Assembly: GCA_963921795.1 (NCBI GenBank)
Contig: OY997640.1
Span: forward strand, 9,226,737 to 9,290,736
DNA from: Nannobrachium achirus
Taxonomy: Eukaryota > Chordata > Actinopteri > Myctophiformes > Myctophidae
Direction: 5' to 3'
Length of the DNA stretch: 64,000 bases
Shown: positions 12,217 through 27,478 of the stretch, piece after piece
Numbering within the stretch: the first letter of the stretch is position 1
How the letters are laid out: each line of letters starts with the position of its first letter
Notes under the pieces: generated by a model
The model's database searches: none
What the model was told of the DNA's origin: nothing
What the model saw: the letters and a program-made list of their open reading frames with translations, nothing else
Made by a program: the position numbers and the translations under genes

Positions 12217-12331
12217 TCAGTGCTGTGCAGTCAGGTTCAGCAGTCTCCTGCTCAGCAGGGTGTTGTGCTGCTTCAGGTATTCTATCAGGTCGGCCTGCTT
12301 CTCCACCACCTCCTCCAGACTGGAGCCTTCC
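12217..12331 (-). CDS. tmem192: tmem192 exon 6 (C-terminal coiled-coil tail)
   Basis: Begins after CTACAG and completes the split Arg238 codon (AG|G). It encodes residues 239-275, EGSSLEEVV... to LTAQH, then TGA. The repeated Leu/Ile spacing suggests an amphipathic helix. Confidence 0.92.
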
Positions 12332-13804
12332 CTGTAGAGCAACACATCAAAAGATGTTGAGACAAAGGTCACATACACTGAATACTGCAAAAAAATGGAT
12401 TTATACCTAGTTGCATGCCGGTATCAGATACCAATAAAAGCAGATCCTCAAGCTCACAACGTGTCGCGCTGTGGCGCATCGTGAGCTTGTAGGTTTGTCA
12501 TTTTGAGTGCGTTTTGGTGCGCTGCCGAGTCTATGGCCGTCAAATGTTTATGAAATGTCATCAACATTCATATCACGTCTTAGATCATCATCCAGGTAAA
12601 AAACTACACACAACTACTCATTTGTGCATGTGTGGAGAGGTGCTCAGTGGGTGGATGAATGAACGAATAGACAAATCTGAAGGATTTGGGGTTATTTTGT
12701 CATGTGGGACCGAACGGTTCGACGGATGAGCCTAGATTGAAGGGTGAAAGAATGCATGAAATGAATGCATGTGAATGAATGAATGAATGAATGAATGAAT
12801 GAATGAATGAATGGATGAATGGATGAATGAATGAATGAATGAAATGAAAGAGTCAGTGAGAGTACCTGAAGCCCGTCTCCATGGTGAGGTTGGTGGTGCT
12901 GTGGGTGTGTGAGTGCTCCTCGTGGCTGACGTCTGGCACGGCTCGCTCTCGGTTGAAGCGCACAACCCTGACTAGAAACAACAACAAACACAAACCCCCC
13001 TATTAGAGCCTAGATATCATTATTTGACTTCTCTGTATCGGCAATTATACAGCCGATATGTCCCAATTTTAAACACGATCAACCTGGCATCCCCTATTTT
13101 GGGGCATTTTATTATGGGTGATTTTCAGACGTTTTTTAAAGGGATAGGGATTAAGCGGTTAAATAGTTCAGCTCGTCATGTGTTTTTTGTTTTTAAATTT
13201 GTGTGTTTATTTATTAGTTTAATTTTCTCAAATAGAAACTTTAATCAAGCCCAATCTAGTTTTTGTTTCTCCAAATACATTAAAAAACTCAAAGCATGTA
13301 ATTGAAGGTCAAATCGGGATCGGACAAAAAAGAAATCTGACGTTCACTCATTGGAACTAAGACTGGATGACAGTGTTTCCTCAGTCCCAACACACACTTG
13401 CACTTGCGCACACCCGCACACACACACAGGCGCATGTGCAAGCGCACAAGTGCACACACACAAACACAAACACACACACACAAAAACAGGCCGGTGAGAT
13501 ATCTCCCAACAATCACTCAGGTGGGAGCGGGTGAGGAGGACGACACACATTGGGGTTGAATGGGTTTTCCTGCCTCAATCTCTCTCTCTCTCTCTCTCAA
13601 GCACACACAAGCTGTTATATCCTGCACTTAACCCTTATGGGGCTGCCATATCCTGCACTCAGGGCCCCAATTCTCACACCCGTAACATACACCTTCACAC
13701 GAGGGGGCGGGGCGGGGGCAGAGCCCAGGTGTGTGTGGTATACAGTAGCTTAAGAGGCGTGTGGGGGGGGGATAACAAGAGTTTTAAATCAAGATAAGAA
13801 CCGC

Positions 13805-13848
<44 letters not shown>

Positions 13849-14211
13849 AGTGAGAGAGAGAGGTGACATGTGTGTAAAGCGTGACTACTATATTAAGTGC
13901 ACGTGCATGTACGTATATTAGTGCAGTGTTAGATTCCAGGGACTCTGTGGGTTCCTTTAGGGGTGTCTACATTGACCCTTACAAGTCTGTAACTCTGACA
14001 CACGGTCAGACTTAAGGGGAGAACTTGACATTTGAAAGTTTGAGAAACACCGTAATCATGGGTAGCATTTGTAGTCCTAAACCGGCCATATTGAGGACAC
14101 AGGTGTTCAATTTGTCTGATTGGCATAGAAACAATGTTCTATGTTAATGAAAACAAATGTGTTGGTCCTCAAAATGACTACAAATGCAACCCATGAATTA
14201 GTGAATACGGG

Positions 14212-14261
<50 letters not shown>

Positions 14262-17200
14262 TAAAGAGACAGAACTGCCACAGGGTTGAGACGGGCTGAG
14301 TATTGATAAGGCGGAGTGTCATTAACCAGAGGAAATTGTCAGGGAGGGTCTAAAGAGCCCCATCTTTACTTTGCTAAAAGCATGGCATCACAACTCACAC
14401 ACACACACGGACACACACACACACACACAAAGAGAAATGCCACACATTCCTGCATAATAAGCCCTTTGTGTGTGTGTATGTGTGTACAAATACAGTAATA
14501 GTGAGCAAGTATGTGTGAAGGAGAGGGTAGAGAGACATTCCAGTAGAGAGAACGGGGTGGCAGAGAGGACGAACCGAAGGGTTAACGGAGGTTTGAGTCA
14601 AGTTGAGTTTTTTTTTGTCAAAGACAAAGTACAATGGCAAACTGTCGGCTGTCGCCATTGTACGGCCAGGTTCACCGACGCACGAGACGTACGCATTTCT
14701 CGAATGAAAACGAGTGGATAACATGGTTCTGGAAGTATAATGGCTAACTAGAGTTTGACTTCAGGCATCTGGTTTATGAGTCTGCGACGTGCCGATTAGG
14801 AGAGTCATTTATACGATTGGCTCCATTGTTAGCTCTGAGTCCTCCGTAAAGAGCTAACTGAATAGCAGCCGGAGCTAACCATCAATTAGTTGAGTTGTAA
14901 CAGGTTCCATTTACACTACCCATGTTTTTTTTTTTTTTTTTTGCTATTTCGGTTGTCTTCTCCAGTGTTTCTCAACCTTTTTTCTGCATGGGCACACTTT
15001 TCATGTCCCAAGAATCCATGGGCACACCAACATAATACAGGGGTGTAAATATCGTCACTGTCGGGAAGAAACTTTGTATCTCCAAGTTTCAAATTTGTAC
15101 GTTTCTTCGCAACGTAAAGCCCTGCTTCATCATACAAGGCTGTCGCACAACAGTAGTGAAAACAGCAGATCTACAAGCACACAACGCCTCGCACGCCTCG
15201 CACCGCGAGGCGTTGTGTGCTTGTAGATCGGCTGTTTTCACTAGTTTAACTCATTTTTAAAGTACAATACTGGCTTTCAAGCAGTTTCAAGGGGCACACT
15301 TGACCCTTCTCAGGGGCACACCAAAGGTCCCCAGGCACAGTGGTTGAGAAACACTGGTCTACTCTACTGCATTGAAACATTGAAACCATATGAATGTATT
15401 TATGTATTTATTATTGACTTTGTCTGTATGTCTCTGCTAACCCATATAAGACAGATTCAAGGACACAGAGATTCTAAGGTCAATGCGGGACCGGGGCGAC
15501 ACATTTAACACCTTCCTGTTAGAAAGACACACACACTAGCTGGTAGAGACAGAGGTCAGGTCCAGGCTAATGTGTTACACTCAAGACCTGATGCACTTCA
15601 ATCAGTCCTTACTAAAGACACGTTTCTAGGTGCTAACAGCTAACTGGCTAAGACGCGCACAGTGTCACACTGGTCACCTGGTTACAGATGAGCCGTGTTG
15701 AAATCAGCGGGGGAATCTAAAAGGAAATGGATCTCAGCATCTCTACATCATGCTAATATTGTTTGTCAACTAAAATGGAGTACAAACGCATAGATTAACT
15801 GATCGAGTGGACAGTACATAAGAGCCAAACGTGAAATGAATGACGCGGCAAAGTTCCTTGTATGAACCTATGGTTAAGTGACTGTGATTCTGAAAAGCCA
15901 AGCAGGTGAGCATTTACGTTAAATGATGGAAAATTAGCTAGTAGTATCTGACATTTTGCATATAGGCCTAATGATGTCGGAGCCCCTTAATAATGGGTTG
16001 CTTTTCACTTCAGTTCATACTAGTACCGTATTTGCCTTTCTAATGAGACTTGAAATGTGATCGGTAGATCATCGATTTAGAAAACAATCAACATGGGCCG
16101 ATATATATTATCAGGCCGCCAATCGCTATGATCGGCCGCCAAAAGATTGGTGCGTCCTGACTCCCAATCCATTATGATCAATGAGAAATGTGATCAATGT
16201 GATGGGAGGCAACATGGTCTTGAAACGTAAGCTTGCAGCTTGCAATGTGAAAACAACTTTACATTAGGCAAGACAACCTTCACAGCCAAATTTTAAACAT
16301 ATGAGGTGGACTAGAACAGTGGTTTCTCAACCTGGGTATCGGGACCCCCAGGTGACAATTTAAGTAACCCTTTTCATGCCTAAAAAGTAAAAATTTTCAG
16401 AAAGCAAAAAAAAAAAAAATCAAATAGAAAGAAAGAAAGAAGGCAAAGAAGAAATAGGTAAAGATGTGGAAACTAGCTGACCTACAAGCTCACAACGCCT
16501 CGCATCGCTAGTGCTTGTCAGGGTGGGGGGGGAGTTCAAATATGATTATTTGGGGAGGGGGATGACAGCCTGAAAAGGTTGAGAACCACTGGACTAGAGG
16601 AGTCATGTCAACTCCTCGCGAGCTTGTCAATCTGCTATTTTCGGCGAAGAGATTTTGAGTAGAGAGGGGGGAAAGGAGGGACCATAGTATATAGAGCCTT
16701 GGGGGACCCCCAGCCAAATAAGTGTATAGGGTTTAAGTGGTTAATGTCATACTGGGCCTTTGAAGGCCGGGGCCTGGCTTTGATGTGTTGAGGGTCATGT
16801 AAGGCCTATAGAGGACCAGGGCATTCATATTCAACATCGATTGCACTTCAAAGAAAGCTGAACGGGGTCTTCCTGCTCTGGGGAGCTTCGTACCTGCAGC
16901 TATCTCCCGTCCTGTGTCTCTCCACTGCCACTCTGATGCTTGTCTCTCACGTCTCCCAATCTGTCTCACACGGACGCTTGTGTCTCGCGTCTCTTAACCC
17001 CGTCTCACTCTGAATTTTGTCTAATGCAGTGGTTCTCAACCTGTGGGTCGGGACCCCCAGGGGGGTCCCCAAATTATTTTGAGGGGGGTCCCCAGGTTAT
17101 TAACCTAATGTGCAACATTGTTTTCTCACTCAAAAGTAAACAAACCAACATAAGGTTTTAAGTGCATAGAGGGTATCTGCACATTTCTAAAGTGACTTTT

Positions 17201-19014
17201 TAATAAAATGACAAATTAAACATTGGCCAAATTGGCAAATATTAGAGGCAGAAATAGTCAAAATAGCAGATCTACATGCTCACAACGCCTCGCAACGCCT
17301 CGAGTAGAACTGCTATTTTCACAATAGAACCGTGTTGTACAAAATTTTATTCCTCAACTCTTAGTGCTCGTCAGGGTGAGGGGGTCCCCAGTTAAAATAT
17401 GATTATTTTGGGGGTCGCGGCCTGAAAAGGTTGAGAACCACTGGTCTAATGCAGGGTTTCTCAAACTTTCAAATACTTTCAAGTTCTCCCCTTAACTCTG
17501 ACAGTGTACAAATGGAACCAAATTAACCCCAATCTGGCTAGCCATCATCACGAAAAGGGACCGCCCACTTGTCCCTTTTCTGTGCCGTAGCCATCATTGA
17601 CTCTTGTCTCGAGAGATTGAATGAACCCTAATGGGTTGTACACGGTCAAGTGTTACAGACTTGTATGGGTCAGTTTAGACCCCCACTAAAGGAACCCACT
17701 TTAGTATCTCACTCTGAATCTGGTCTCGCGTCTCTCAGTCTGTCTCACTCTGAATGAAATCTTGACTCTCATCCGGTCTCACTCTGTCTGACACTTGTCT
17801 CACTGTTGTCTCGTCTTCCAGCCTCTGCTATCATAAGTAGGGCTGTCACGATTATGACATTTTACATGACGATTAATTGTCACTCAAATAATTGCGATTA
17901 ACAGTTTAATTGTGTTTCTGTCGTTGACAATTACATTTCTGACATATGACATCGGACATATTTCTGACAAAAGATATGACGCATAACTCTAAATACACAA
18001 AGAAATGACATATTTGACAACTTTAAACTTGAAAAAGAACATCGATAGTGGAAATAGCGATCTACAAAGTCACAATGTGTCGCATCGCAACGCGTTGTGA
18101 GCTCGTAGATCTGCCATTTCCACTATTTTTGAAAATGTTTGAAGATATGAACATTTTTCAACTTGTAAACGATTATGACGAATATGACAAATTAATTGGG
18201 ATTATGTCAAATAATTGCGATTAGATGATTATGTATTAATTGTGACAGCCCTATCATAAGCTGACCAGCATCCTTTATTGTTTTTGCGCTGCAATTGTCG
18301 ATTTGTGGGTAGGTACAGTGTGTGATGTGTGCTGCTGTGCACTCTTTGTGTTGTCTCTTTGAACAACCCAGCCAGCTAGCTTGCTGACCATGCAACCCCG
18401 ATTGTGGTCTTGAGTCCCATTCAGGATATATCAACTCCCTTCTCTCTCTCTGCTACAGTCGGTAAAAAGAAAGAAAGGAAAGTTCCCTTAAAACAAGGGT
18501 CTTCAACAGGGGGTCCGGGACCCCTAGGGCGTCCTCAGAGTTACTGCAGGGGGTCCTCCAAATCTTTGTGTGATAGAAACTTTTTTCTACTTTTTTATAT
18601 GAACCACTTGAACCCTAGTGTCCATATTTTTAGAACTTTCACCACAAATAGCAGATCTACAAGCTCACAACGCCTCGCAGCGCGAGGCGTTGTGAGCTTG
18701 TAGATGGGCTATTTTCGGCAAAGGGGTAGGTGTAGAGGGGAAAAAGAGCAGACTAAGTACAGAGTGAAAGGTCAAGTTAATTAAGTATTGAAGTGGTTAA
18801 ATATCTGAAAACACAAATTGAATCCAGAATACACTGATGATTGTGCTGTCGAACAAAACGGTGAAACTATATGGAATCTATGAACAGGTTGTGGGGGTCC
18901 CTGCTTCATCTCTCTCTCAACTTTGAAGACCCCTGCCTTAAAAAGGGGATGTTAATAACAGATAACAGTTTCTCATTACTATGCTTTCATGAGCCGATTG
19001 ATGTCACCTTTGCT

Positions 19015-19058
<44 letters not shown>

Positions 19059-19198
19059 ATCCGTGTTTGTATGTGATCATGACTGTGTTTGTGTTGGAAT
19101 GAAGCAGGCTTGAGTTTCAAAGCTTCCCTAAGTTCGGGTCGTGCCCGGCTACACTGATCCAACCTGGAATGTGATAGGCACACAAAGCCCCCCCTCAC

Positions 19199-19256
<58 letters not shown>

Positions 19257-20905
19257 ACAGGCACACACACACAGTAAACAAGCCGACAATGCGTCAATGC
19301 TGCTTGGGTGGAGTTGAGCAGAGAAGCTAGCCCTTGGCCGGTCTCAACCTTAGATTAGCCGAGGGGCTTTAGACTCTAAACTAAAGCCTAATGTGTCTTA
19401 TCTCCTCCTCTCCTCCTCGGTATCTCAGCCTCGTATCTGTGCCCCGAGGCTCCTAAAAACTCCTTTATTATGGATTTCCTTTCAATACAGACGGTTTAAT
19501 ATCCATATCCTCTGCTGAAGTATCTGTAATAGGAGCTTTCCTTCACTGATGGGTATTTTGTTATGGTTAATATCATCCTTTTATCAAATCATATTGATTG
19601 TTACTTGTTAGATATGATTTATGATACATAAATGTATGATTCATGTATGACCATATGAGCTTATATTCTGTGAATTACTGTTTGATTACAGGTCATGGTG
19701 ACTGTGGTTACCCTGACTACGAGATCATGTTTTGGTTATACTGTATGTCACTGTGGAAAGTTATTAGAAGAACCTATGTGTCTGTCTTCTCGTTATGATT
19801 ATGGGAACGAATAAATGAGTCCCACGATCTAACTGTCAAACTGTACTTCATATATACTGTAAGTTGAACCACCATCTTTGGAAGAGAGAATTACCAAGCA
19901 GCCACGATGGTATGCTCAACGTTTGTCTCCTTGTCTGCTCTCTCCAAAATACAACAATTTAAAGCTATACTATGGAAGTTGCTCAACTACTGGTCAGTAG
20001 CGGTATTGCTTTTTTCTGACGGTTTTCGCCCGGGGTCGCCGCAGACCACCGGAGCGGGGCCGCAACACCGCCTTCACCTCGCCGATACGCATCTTTAGAG
20101 GGGTCTCACATTCCTCTGCGACCAGGCGTTGGGGAGTAACAGGCAAGACTCCAACACCAGCGTAAACACTGTTGCTGATGCAAGCTACTTCCTGAAGAGA
20201 TGGCAATACGCGCTGTGATTGGCCGGTAGTGTATGATCCGCGCTGTGATTGGCCAACGTATATACAACGTATACGGAAAGATGAAGATGACGTAATTTTG
20301 CCACGAAATGCAGCCCCTGTCACGGCTCAGTAGAAAACATATAAAGAGAAGGCTTTAGGGGCTGAAATTAACGGAGTGGGTGTTCTAAAACTTTAGCGAT
20401 TTAATAGTTAGGACAATTTTAAAATTAGTTCTATTGGAAAAGTTACAGAGTATAGCTTTAAGATAATTGTCCTTTTGGCTGCCTCCGAGTCTTATTTTGG
20501 TTATGGATTTATAGATCCATATGTATTTATTTAAGTTATCTATCCTTCACAATCAGTCCAAAACCTTGGCCGACCTATCTGTAATATAATTGGTCCTCGC
20601 TAATGCTCATTATGATTGGTTGCCATTCTTGTCAACCGTTCAGAAACCTGCCTACCAGTGACATCATCGACGGGGAATCCAACCTAATAGAAACAACAGG
20701 CTCTCTATTCCTGGAAAGTTGGCCAGAGTTACTACAGGGGGTTCTCCAAATCCTTGAGACATCTCTCTCTCAACTAAGGGGTCCTTGGTCTGAAAATGTT
20801 GAAGACTCCTGGTCTATACTAAATTAAATAGATAACAAGATGCTTATGAGTCAAGCACTTTTGCAGACATTGATGAAGGACTGGATACTGAGAGAAAGAG
20901 AGACA

Positions 20906-20936
<31 letters not shown>

Positions 20937-21084
20937 CTTTTCATGATTGATAAATAGGTTTGCGCTCGGTACCCGCTATGGCAAACATTATTATGGAGAG
21001 CCGCTAGGCATGGTCTCATATCATAACCACCGAATGCAGTAGCAGTAATGCGAGTGTAAGCAAAGCTAGGAAGAGGCAGGGGGG

Positions 21085-21141
<57 letters not shown>

Positions 21142-21264
21142 AGAGAGAAAAGATGGGGAGGTGGGTGAATGGCTGAATTGTCTTGGCTATTGACTGTCTG
21201 TGAAGAGGGTGTGGCCAGGGCAGTTGTGATGCAAACGCCTCCAGATACAGTGTGGGGGTAGTAG

Positions 21265-21303
<39 letters not shown>

Positions 21304-24038
21304 TGTGTGTCTGTGTGTGTGTGTGTGTGTGTGTGTCGTAATTTGTAGGGCGTGTCTTCTCAATAGCACTACCACTGTTATTAGAAGCCCTGTCCAAAAG
21401 AACAACACTTTCCGTAACGTGGCACCCAGGTTCATGACTCATCCATGAGGAAAACACTAATTCTGTGACGTCCACAGGACGTTCAACGCAAAACAATTCA
21501 CCTCTAAAAAGTTACATTTCAACTACGGTTTGACCCTCAAAGCAATGCGCACGTTACCGCACACGTGTGCCCATTCTCTAACGTTCATGCACGCGCACAT
21601 ACGGGGGAAACTTTTGTAGTGAATGTTGAAAACCGGGACATATTAGTGTTTTAGAGATATTTGTCGGGACACGCAGCTTGAAAACTGGACAGTCCTGGCC
21701 AAACCAGGACTTCTGGTCACCCTACTCTAGTCTATCCACCTGTTTCCGCGAGAATTTACTGTAGCATTATTTGCGGGACACTTCCGGTTAACAGCAGACA
21801 TAAAAGCTTACGTCGCGTCGCAGATGCAACCGTTGTGAGCTTGTAGATCACTCTCGGCTGTGGCGCCGGAAGCTGCCTGCACATTCTGCGCAATGCACGA
21901 TGGGATGTTGGAAAGTTGTGGATACCAAGTCGACATAACCATAATAGAGACATTAGGGTTCAAGACTTAACACATATGGTGCCAACCCTGAGTTTCCCGA
22001 GTTTGTATAGGTACCACAGCTGTGCCAACCCAGAGTTTCCCGAGTTTGGGCAATTAAAAAAAAAAAAAACATCTTTCAAACATGGCAGCCATGTTTGTTT
22101 ACATTTGAAGAAAAAAATAATAGCTGCCTGAACGGATTTCCAAGCTGATGTTTTTGTTTGAAAGCTGTGAGCAGCGTGCACACACGTGGTGCATGATCTA
22201 GGCATGGGTGTGCATGATCCGTGCACTATGAATTACATGGAAGTCTATGGAGACTGTAGCAACTTGGAACTTCAAAGAGGTTTTTTAAATAGCAACAAAT
22301 GTGTTAACATATCTTTGTACCCTATATCAATGTGTACAATTTTACTTGTAGTGGACGCTCATGTCCAGCAACTAGAATAAAGATAGTACTCTACTGAATG
22401 ATATTAAAGAATGGTCGTAAGACCACTGATATAATTGTCACATGCAGTGAGCAGAATAGCAAAGCAATCAATATCACATTCTCTGACCCCACAACCGTTA
22501 CCCAGTAAAGTGGTTTTGCATCTCTGGGTGTCAAAATGGACTGGATTATGCTTTGTCCCTCTCCAATGATTTATTGATCCTACTTGTCCTCAAAGTTATT
22601 CAGCGAGATGGTGTCTCCTGTCTTCATACTAGGGCATTCACAAATAGTGATTTTTAGTATTCAAATTTTCGACCTCAAAGTATTCGAATAGTCGAATATT
22701 CTACAGGACTGGCCAAACTGTCAAATATTAAGTAAGCAAGAGGCGAACATTGTGAAAACAGCCGATCTACATGCTCACAACACCTCGCAACGCAAGGCGT
22801 TGCGAGCATGTAGAACGGCTATTTTCACAATATTTATCTGCGGAACCGAGTCACATTAAATGTAATACCTACAATTCCAAGTGCTTGTCAGGGTTCTTAT
22901 GACTTCCTATCTAGCCAAGCTTTATAAACCATGAAGAAATACAGCATATATATTTTTAAAGACAAAACAATAAAAATAAATAAAAGAAAGCGAATATTCT
23001 ACTTCAGTGAACAACGTCGAATAGTGACTTTGATATTCGAATATTTGGTGAATGCCCTAGTGTGTGTGTGTTATCTTCCTTACCCATGTAGTAGATCAGA
23101 CATGGCACCGCCAGCACCAGCTCCAACACAAGAATGACCACCAACATGATGCCAAAGCACTCGTCTGTCAACGTAGGTGAATACTTGGCATTCACCACCA
23201 GCAACAATGCCACGTTACCTAAACGCACACGCACACACGCACACACACACGCACACACGCACACACACACACACACACCGAATATTTGAATATCAAAGTC
23301 ACTATTCGACATCATGACCAAACTATCCCAACAATGCCCTCTTGTGGTGAACAAGTAAACAACTTGATATTTTGCAATAAGATGGATTGATTTATAGTAG
23401 AAGTTTGCATAGGAAAAGGTACAGCTCTATGACAGCACTGTTCACTGATCAATGATCAAGGTCAACTAAAAGGATAAACACCTCAAGAAAGCTTTTGAGC
23501 TTGTTTCAAGAAGTCTTCACACACACACATCATGATACTCAGTGTATTACTGTATTATCACAACAATGCCTTGATGAACATTACTAGCAGAAGGGAGAAA
23601 TCTTCCACCAAGGCTTTCTGACAGACAATGGTGCCCTCTTGTGGTAAAAAAGGAAATACAACTTCACATTTAGCAATAAAATGATTCATGTTCACTGCTG
23701 GCAGTATTAGTTTATTGACCTGTTGACAACAATGATAATAATAACTAATAAGACACCTCAGGGTAACATGGGACCTAAAGGGCGAGGTCGCGCCAATTCT
23801 TGGCCATCTGGCCAGTGATGTATATCGGACCGGTAACCCATTATGGAGACCCCTGGTACCCATATATGGAGATCCATGTACTGTATATGGAGATATGCTG
23901 TGAGAGCCCAAACATGCTTACTTATTTATTTGTTAAGTGAAAGTGCCCATACATGGAGATCCCTGTCTGTAGAACCAGCCACACAGATATAGGTTGTCTG
24001 TCTTGTTCATATAAGGATTCTGTTAGTGTGGTATTATA

Positions 24039-24090
<52 letters not shown>

Positions 24091-27000
24091 AACTCCATAT
24101 ATGGGCATAAAAGGGATTCTGTTAGTGTGATATCACAAGTGAAGCCAGAGCGTGATGTCAGAGCAGCAAACCCATTCTGTTAGAGTGGTTCCCCTGACAT
24201 CACAGTGACATCAGAGCATGATGTCAGAGCGACAAACCCATAGAACCACAGTGTCAGGCGTTATAGACACTTAGACTGAGATGGACAAGAAGTGGCCGTT
24301 CCCATACTAATCTGCGACCTTCGGTCGCAATAATGACAACAAGGATGATAATAATAATACTCATGGTAGGGCTGTCACGATTTAAGTATACAAATAATTG
24401 CGATTAACCATTAAATTGTGTAAGTGACGTGTTCTAGATTTGGCTTTTAGGCTTTGAAGTTGAACAGATAATATAGTCACATATCTAACAAAGATAACAA
24501 ATTCAACATCCCTAGGAGAATCTTTGACAGCTAGGGTAATTCTGGGTCTCATTCACTTACTATACACTATAAGGGAAAACATTACACCCAAAAGAATATG
24601 CTTTAAGTGGGATGTGAGGGGTCTAACTAGGTGTTTTTAATTATTCTGAATCCATTGCAAGCATTTGTTTTGCACGAAAAACATTCCTTGGGCCAAAGAT
24701 TATTAATATCCCCTGACTATTAATAAAGGACAGAGGCATGGATTTACAAGATGTTCTCAATCATCTCACCAATAATGCCAGAACGCACTGCTGTGGAGAC
24801 CCCACCACATGCAGCTCAGCCGGTCCAGTGAAATGACTGATAACAGGAAGGATAGAGTTGTATGCATCCCCGGGATGCAGTGATGCTTAGTTTAATGCGT
24901 CCTTTAAAAAAAAGATGTGTCAGGGACACAGGATGCAGAGCTAGTACTTATATTCATTAGTCTCGCGTAGCCAGACAACTATTTCACAATCTCCGAATGC
25001 TATATAGCAGGGTTCCCCAATTAGTTTTCCCCAAGGGCCGAATTATGTCTAGGGTACCAAGCCGAGGGCCACAACATTTGCAGGGGCCGACGGTGGCGTT
25101 CCCGCTACTCCAGCGACTGCGACAGTTCAGATATCGTCATTGTCGGGTGAAAATCTTGTATGTCCAAAACCATTCCTACTTTTGTGCGACGGCCTTGTAT
25201 GAGTTGCGAAAGAACGTACAAATTTGGAGATACGAGATTTCCACCCGACAACGACGATATACTAGTGTTGTTGCTGCTCTTATACCACCATTATTACTGG
25301 GGTTGGTGGGGGCCAGACAGAACCCTGCTATATAGAGTCTGGAACGGTAGCTCCTGAATGGCGAGTATCGGAAGTAGCCAGTGCTGCACGGAACTGTAGT
25401 CCCACTGGAAACATAACAGAAGCACACTTGCACAGACAGAGTCAGTCGAGCGGCATATTCTTGTATAGTTTAGACAACATTTGAAAACATCATGGAAGTA
25501 ACACCAACAACACCAGAGAAAGACGAAATAACTCCCCAAAAATATTGAAAGGAGACAGAACGCTTCCAGTAGGGCCATGTTATCGCTACTGCACCAAGGG
25601 AGCGGTTGCGTCACATCCGCTCTATCTCGCACTCATCGTTTCTATTTCCGTGCCCCAGACTGTACAGTATGCCGGGAGCATTTGCAAATCGCGTTAGGCA
25701 ACAGTCTGTCCACGCGAGACTACAGAGCTAGAAGCATCACTGAGACCATCATGTAATAAATATGACAGGCCTACCAGCAGAGTGGATGGCGAAGGGCAGG
25801 TGGTTGAGGCCCTGCGTGTTCCTGTAGAAGCCGAGGTACCCTCTCCTCCTGGCCTTGGCGTGGTGGTGCCGCACGCACTCGTTGAAGAACAGCACCAGCA
25901 CCCACAGCCCCGCCTTGCCGAACACCACGGCGCTGCCCCCGGACACCTCGCTCAGCACGCCCTTACAGCCCTGCCGCGTCTCACGGTCGGTGTCGAACAC
26001 GCACAGCACCACCACGGTCACCGACAGCGCCACGTACGCCACCTGGTGGAGACCGGAGGAGAGGAGGAAGCCGACACAAGCACACACACACAATTAGTAT
26101 ATCGTCGTTGTCGGGTGGAAACCTCGTATCTCCAAGTTTCAAATTTGTATGTTCTTTCACAAAGTAAACCCTGCTTCATCATGCAAGGCCGTCGCACAAA
26201 AGTAGTGAAAACAGCAGATCTACAAGCACCATTGTGTGCGTTTGCAAATCGTGGGAGTCAACAGTCTGGCCACACAAAACTATTAATTGTTTTTGTTGTT
26301 GTCGCATTCCTAAACCAATCATTTGATGACCAGCAGTGGTTCCCTATGGAGACACAAAGAGCATGCTTTGTTCCCTATGGAGTCATTTTATAGCAGTATC
26401 TAAAGAGCACAAAGTATGTTTCTAAATGTGCCAAGTATCGCGAGACTATCCACCGTTTCCTGTCTGGGAAACAAATCTCACAATACTTCGGAGACAGAAA
26501 CGATTATTATTTACTGTTATTATTTCATTATGTACTTTGCACATCGAAAAGCAAGTGATTGTAAAAATACCTGTGATATGATATGTTTTCTTTTATATTC
26601 CTGAACAGACTTTATGACAAGACAGACTATATGGAGACACAAGACACAAGACTCTCCTCAAATTATTGGCTTAGAATGCGACAAAAACAAAAGAATATCA
26701 ATGAACTCAGCAGCGCCGTAAGAATGGCAGCAGCCGTGCACCCTTAAATGCACAAATACATTTCGTTGTACTGTGTATGTGCTTGTACGTGTACTGTGCT
26801 TTGGAAATGAGTTGATCGTTGACAATGAAACTGTGCCTGTACCTGTACTGTATTGTTACAATGACAAATAAACTCTATCTAATCTAAACTCAAGTCTGCA
26901 TGGGGTGAGTAATCGATAAGAAAAAAAAAAAACAACAACTACGTAATTTTGGGGGTGAACAATCCCTTTAAGACAATGTGAGAGTAGGGCTGTCACGATT

Positions 27001-27431
27001 ATGACATTTTACATCAAATAATTGCGATTAACAATTTAATTGTGTTTTTGTCGTTGACTATTACATTTCTTGTTTGGCTTTTAGGCTTTGAGGTTGCACA
27101 TGGCAGATATGACACATAACCTAAATATACAAAGAAATGAAGGACATATTTGACAACTTTACACTTTAAAAAGAACGTTGATAGTGGAAATATGTGACGC
27201 GTTGTGAGCTGGGAAATCTGCTATGTCCACTATTTATTTTAATTGTTTGAACATAATATAAACATTTTTCAACATGTAAACGATTATGACGATTATCCCA
27301 AAATGATTGCGATTATGTCAAATTATTGCGATTATGTCAAATAATTGCGATTAGACGATTTATGTAATAATTGTGACAGCCCTATGTGAGAGTGTAGTGG
27401 ACTGTGGTTGGCTTTTTGTCTCTTATTCTCT

Positions 27432-27478
<47 letters not shown>

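Larger units (their letters stand above)
12972..23083 (-). other. tmem192: tmem192 intron 4 (about 10.1 kb), MITE-rich
   Basis: No other exon is apparent. The intron is a mosaic of hAT-type MITEs (several with exact 8-bp duplications), palindromes and microsatellites: TG at 13806-13846, 14213-14261 and 19017-19056; AC at 19203-19253; ACGC at 20905-20936; GA at 21088-21136; GT at 21269-21338. A tract near 13925-14055 is an inverted relative of the element at 5558-5748. Confidence 0.8.
23219..25774 (-). other. tmem192: tmem192 intron 3
   Basis: Holds an AC-rich tract, a repeat at 23403-23505 related to the start of the 1.41-kb tandem unit (GTTTGCATAGGAAA...), a TA microsatellite at 24041-24088, a partial TAGGGCTGTCAC element at about 24366 and a hAT-type MITE. 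No exon is seen. Confidence 0.75.

Noticed and set aside
25782-26393. A 203-codon plus-strand frame
   Set aside because: It is the antisense shadow of tmem192 exon 3, kept open by that exon's GC-rich third positions, and runs on into a palindromic repeat.
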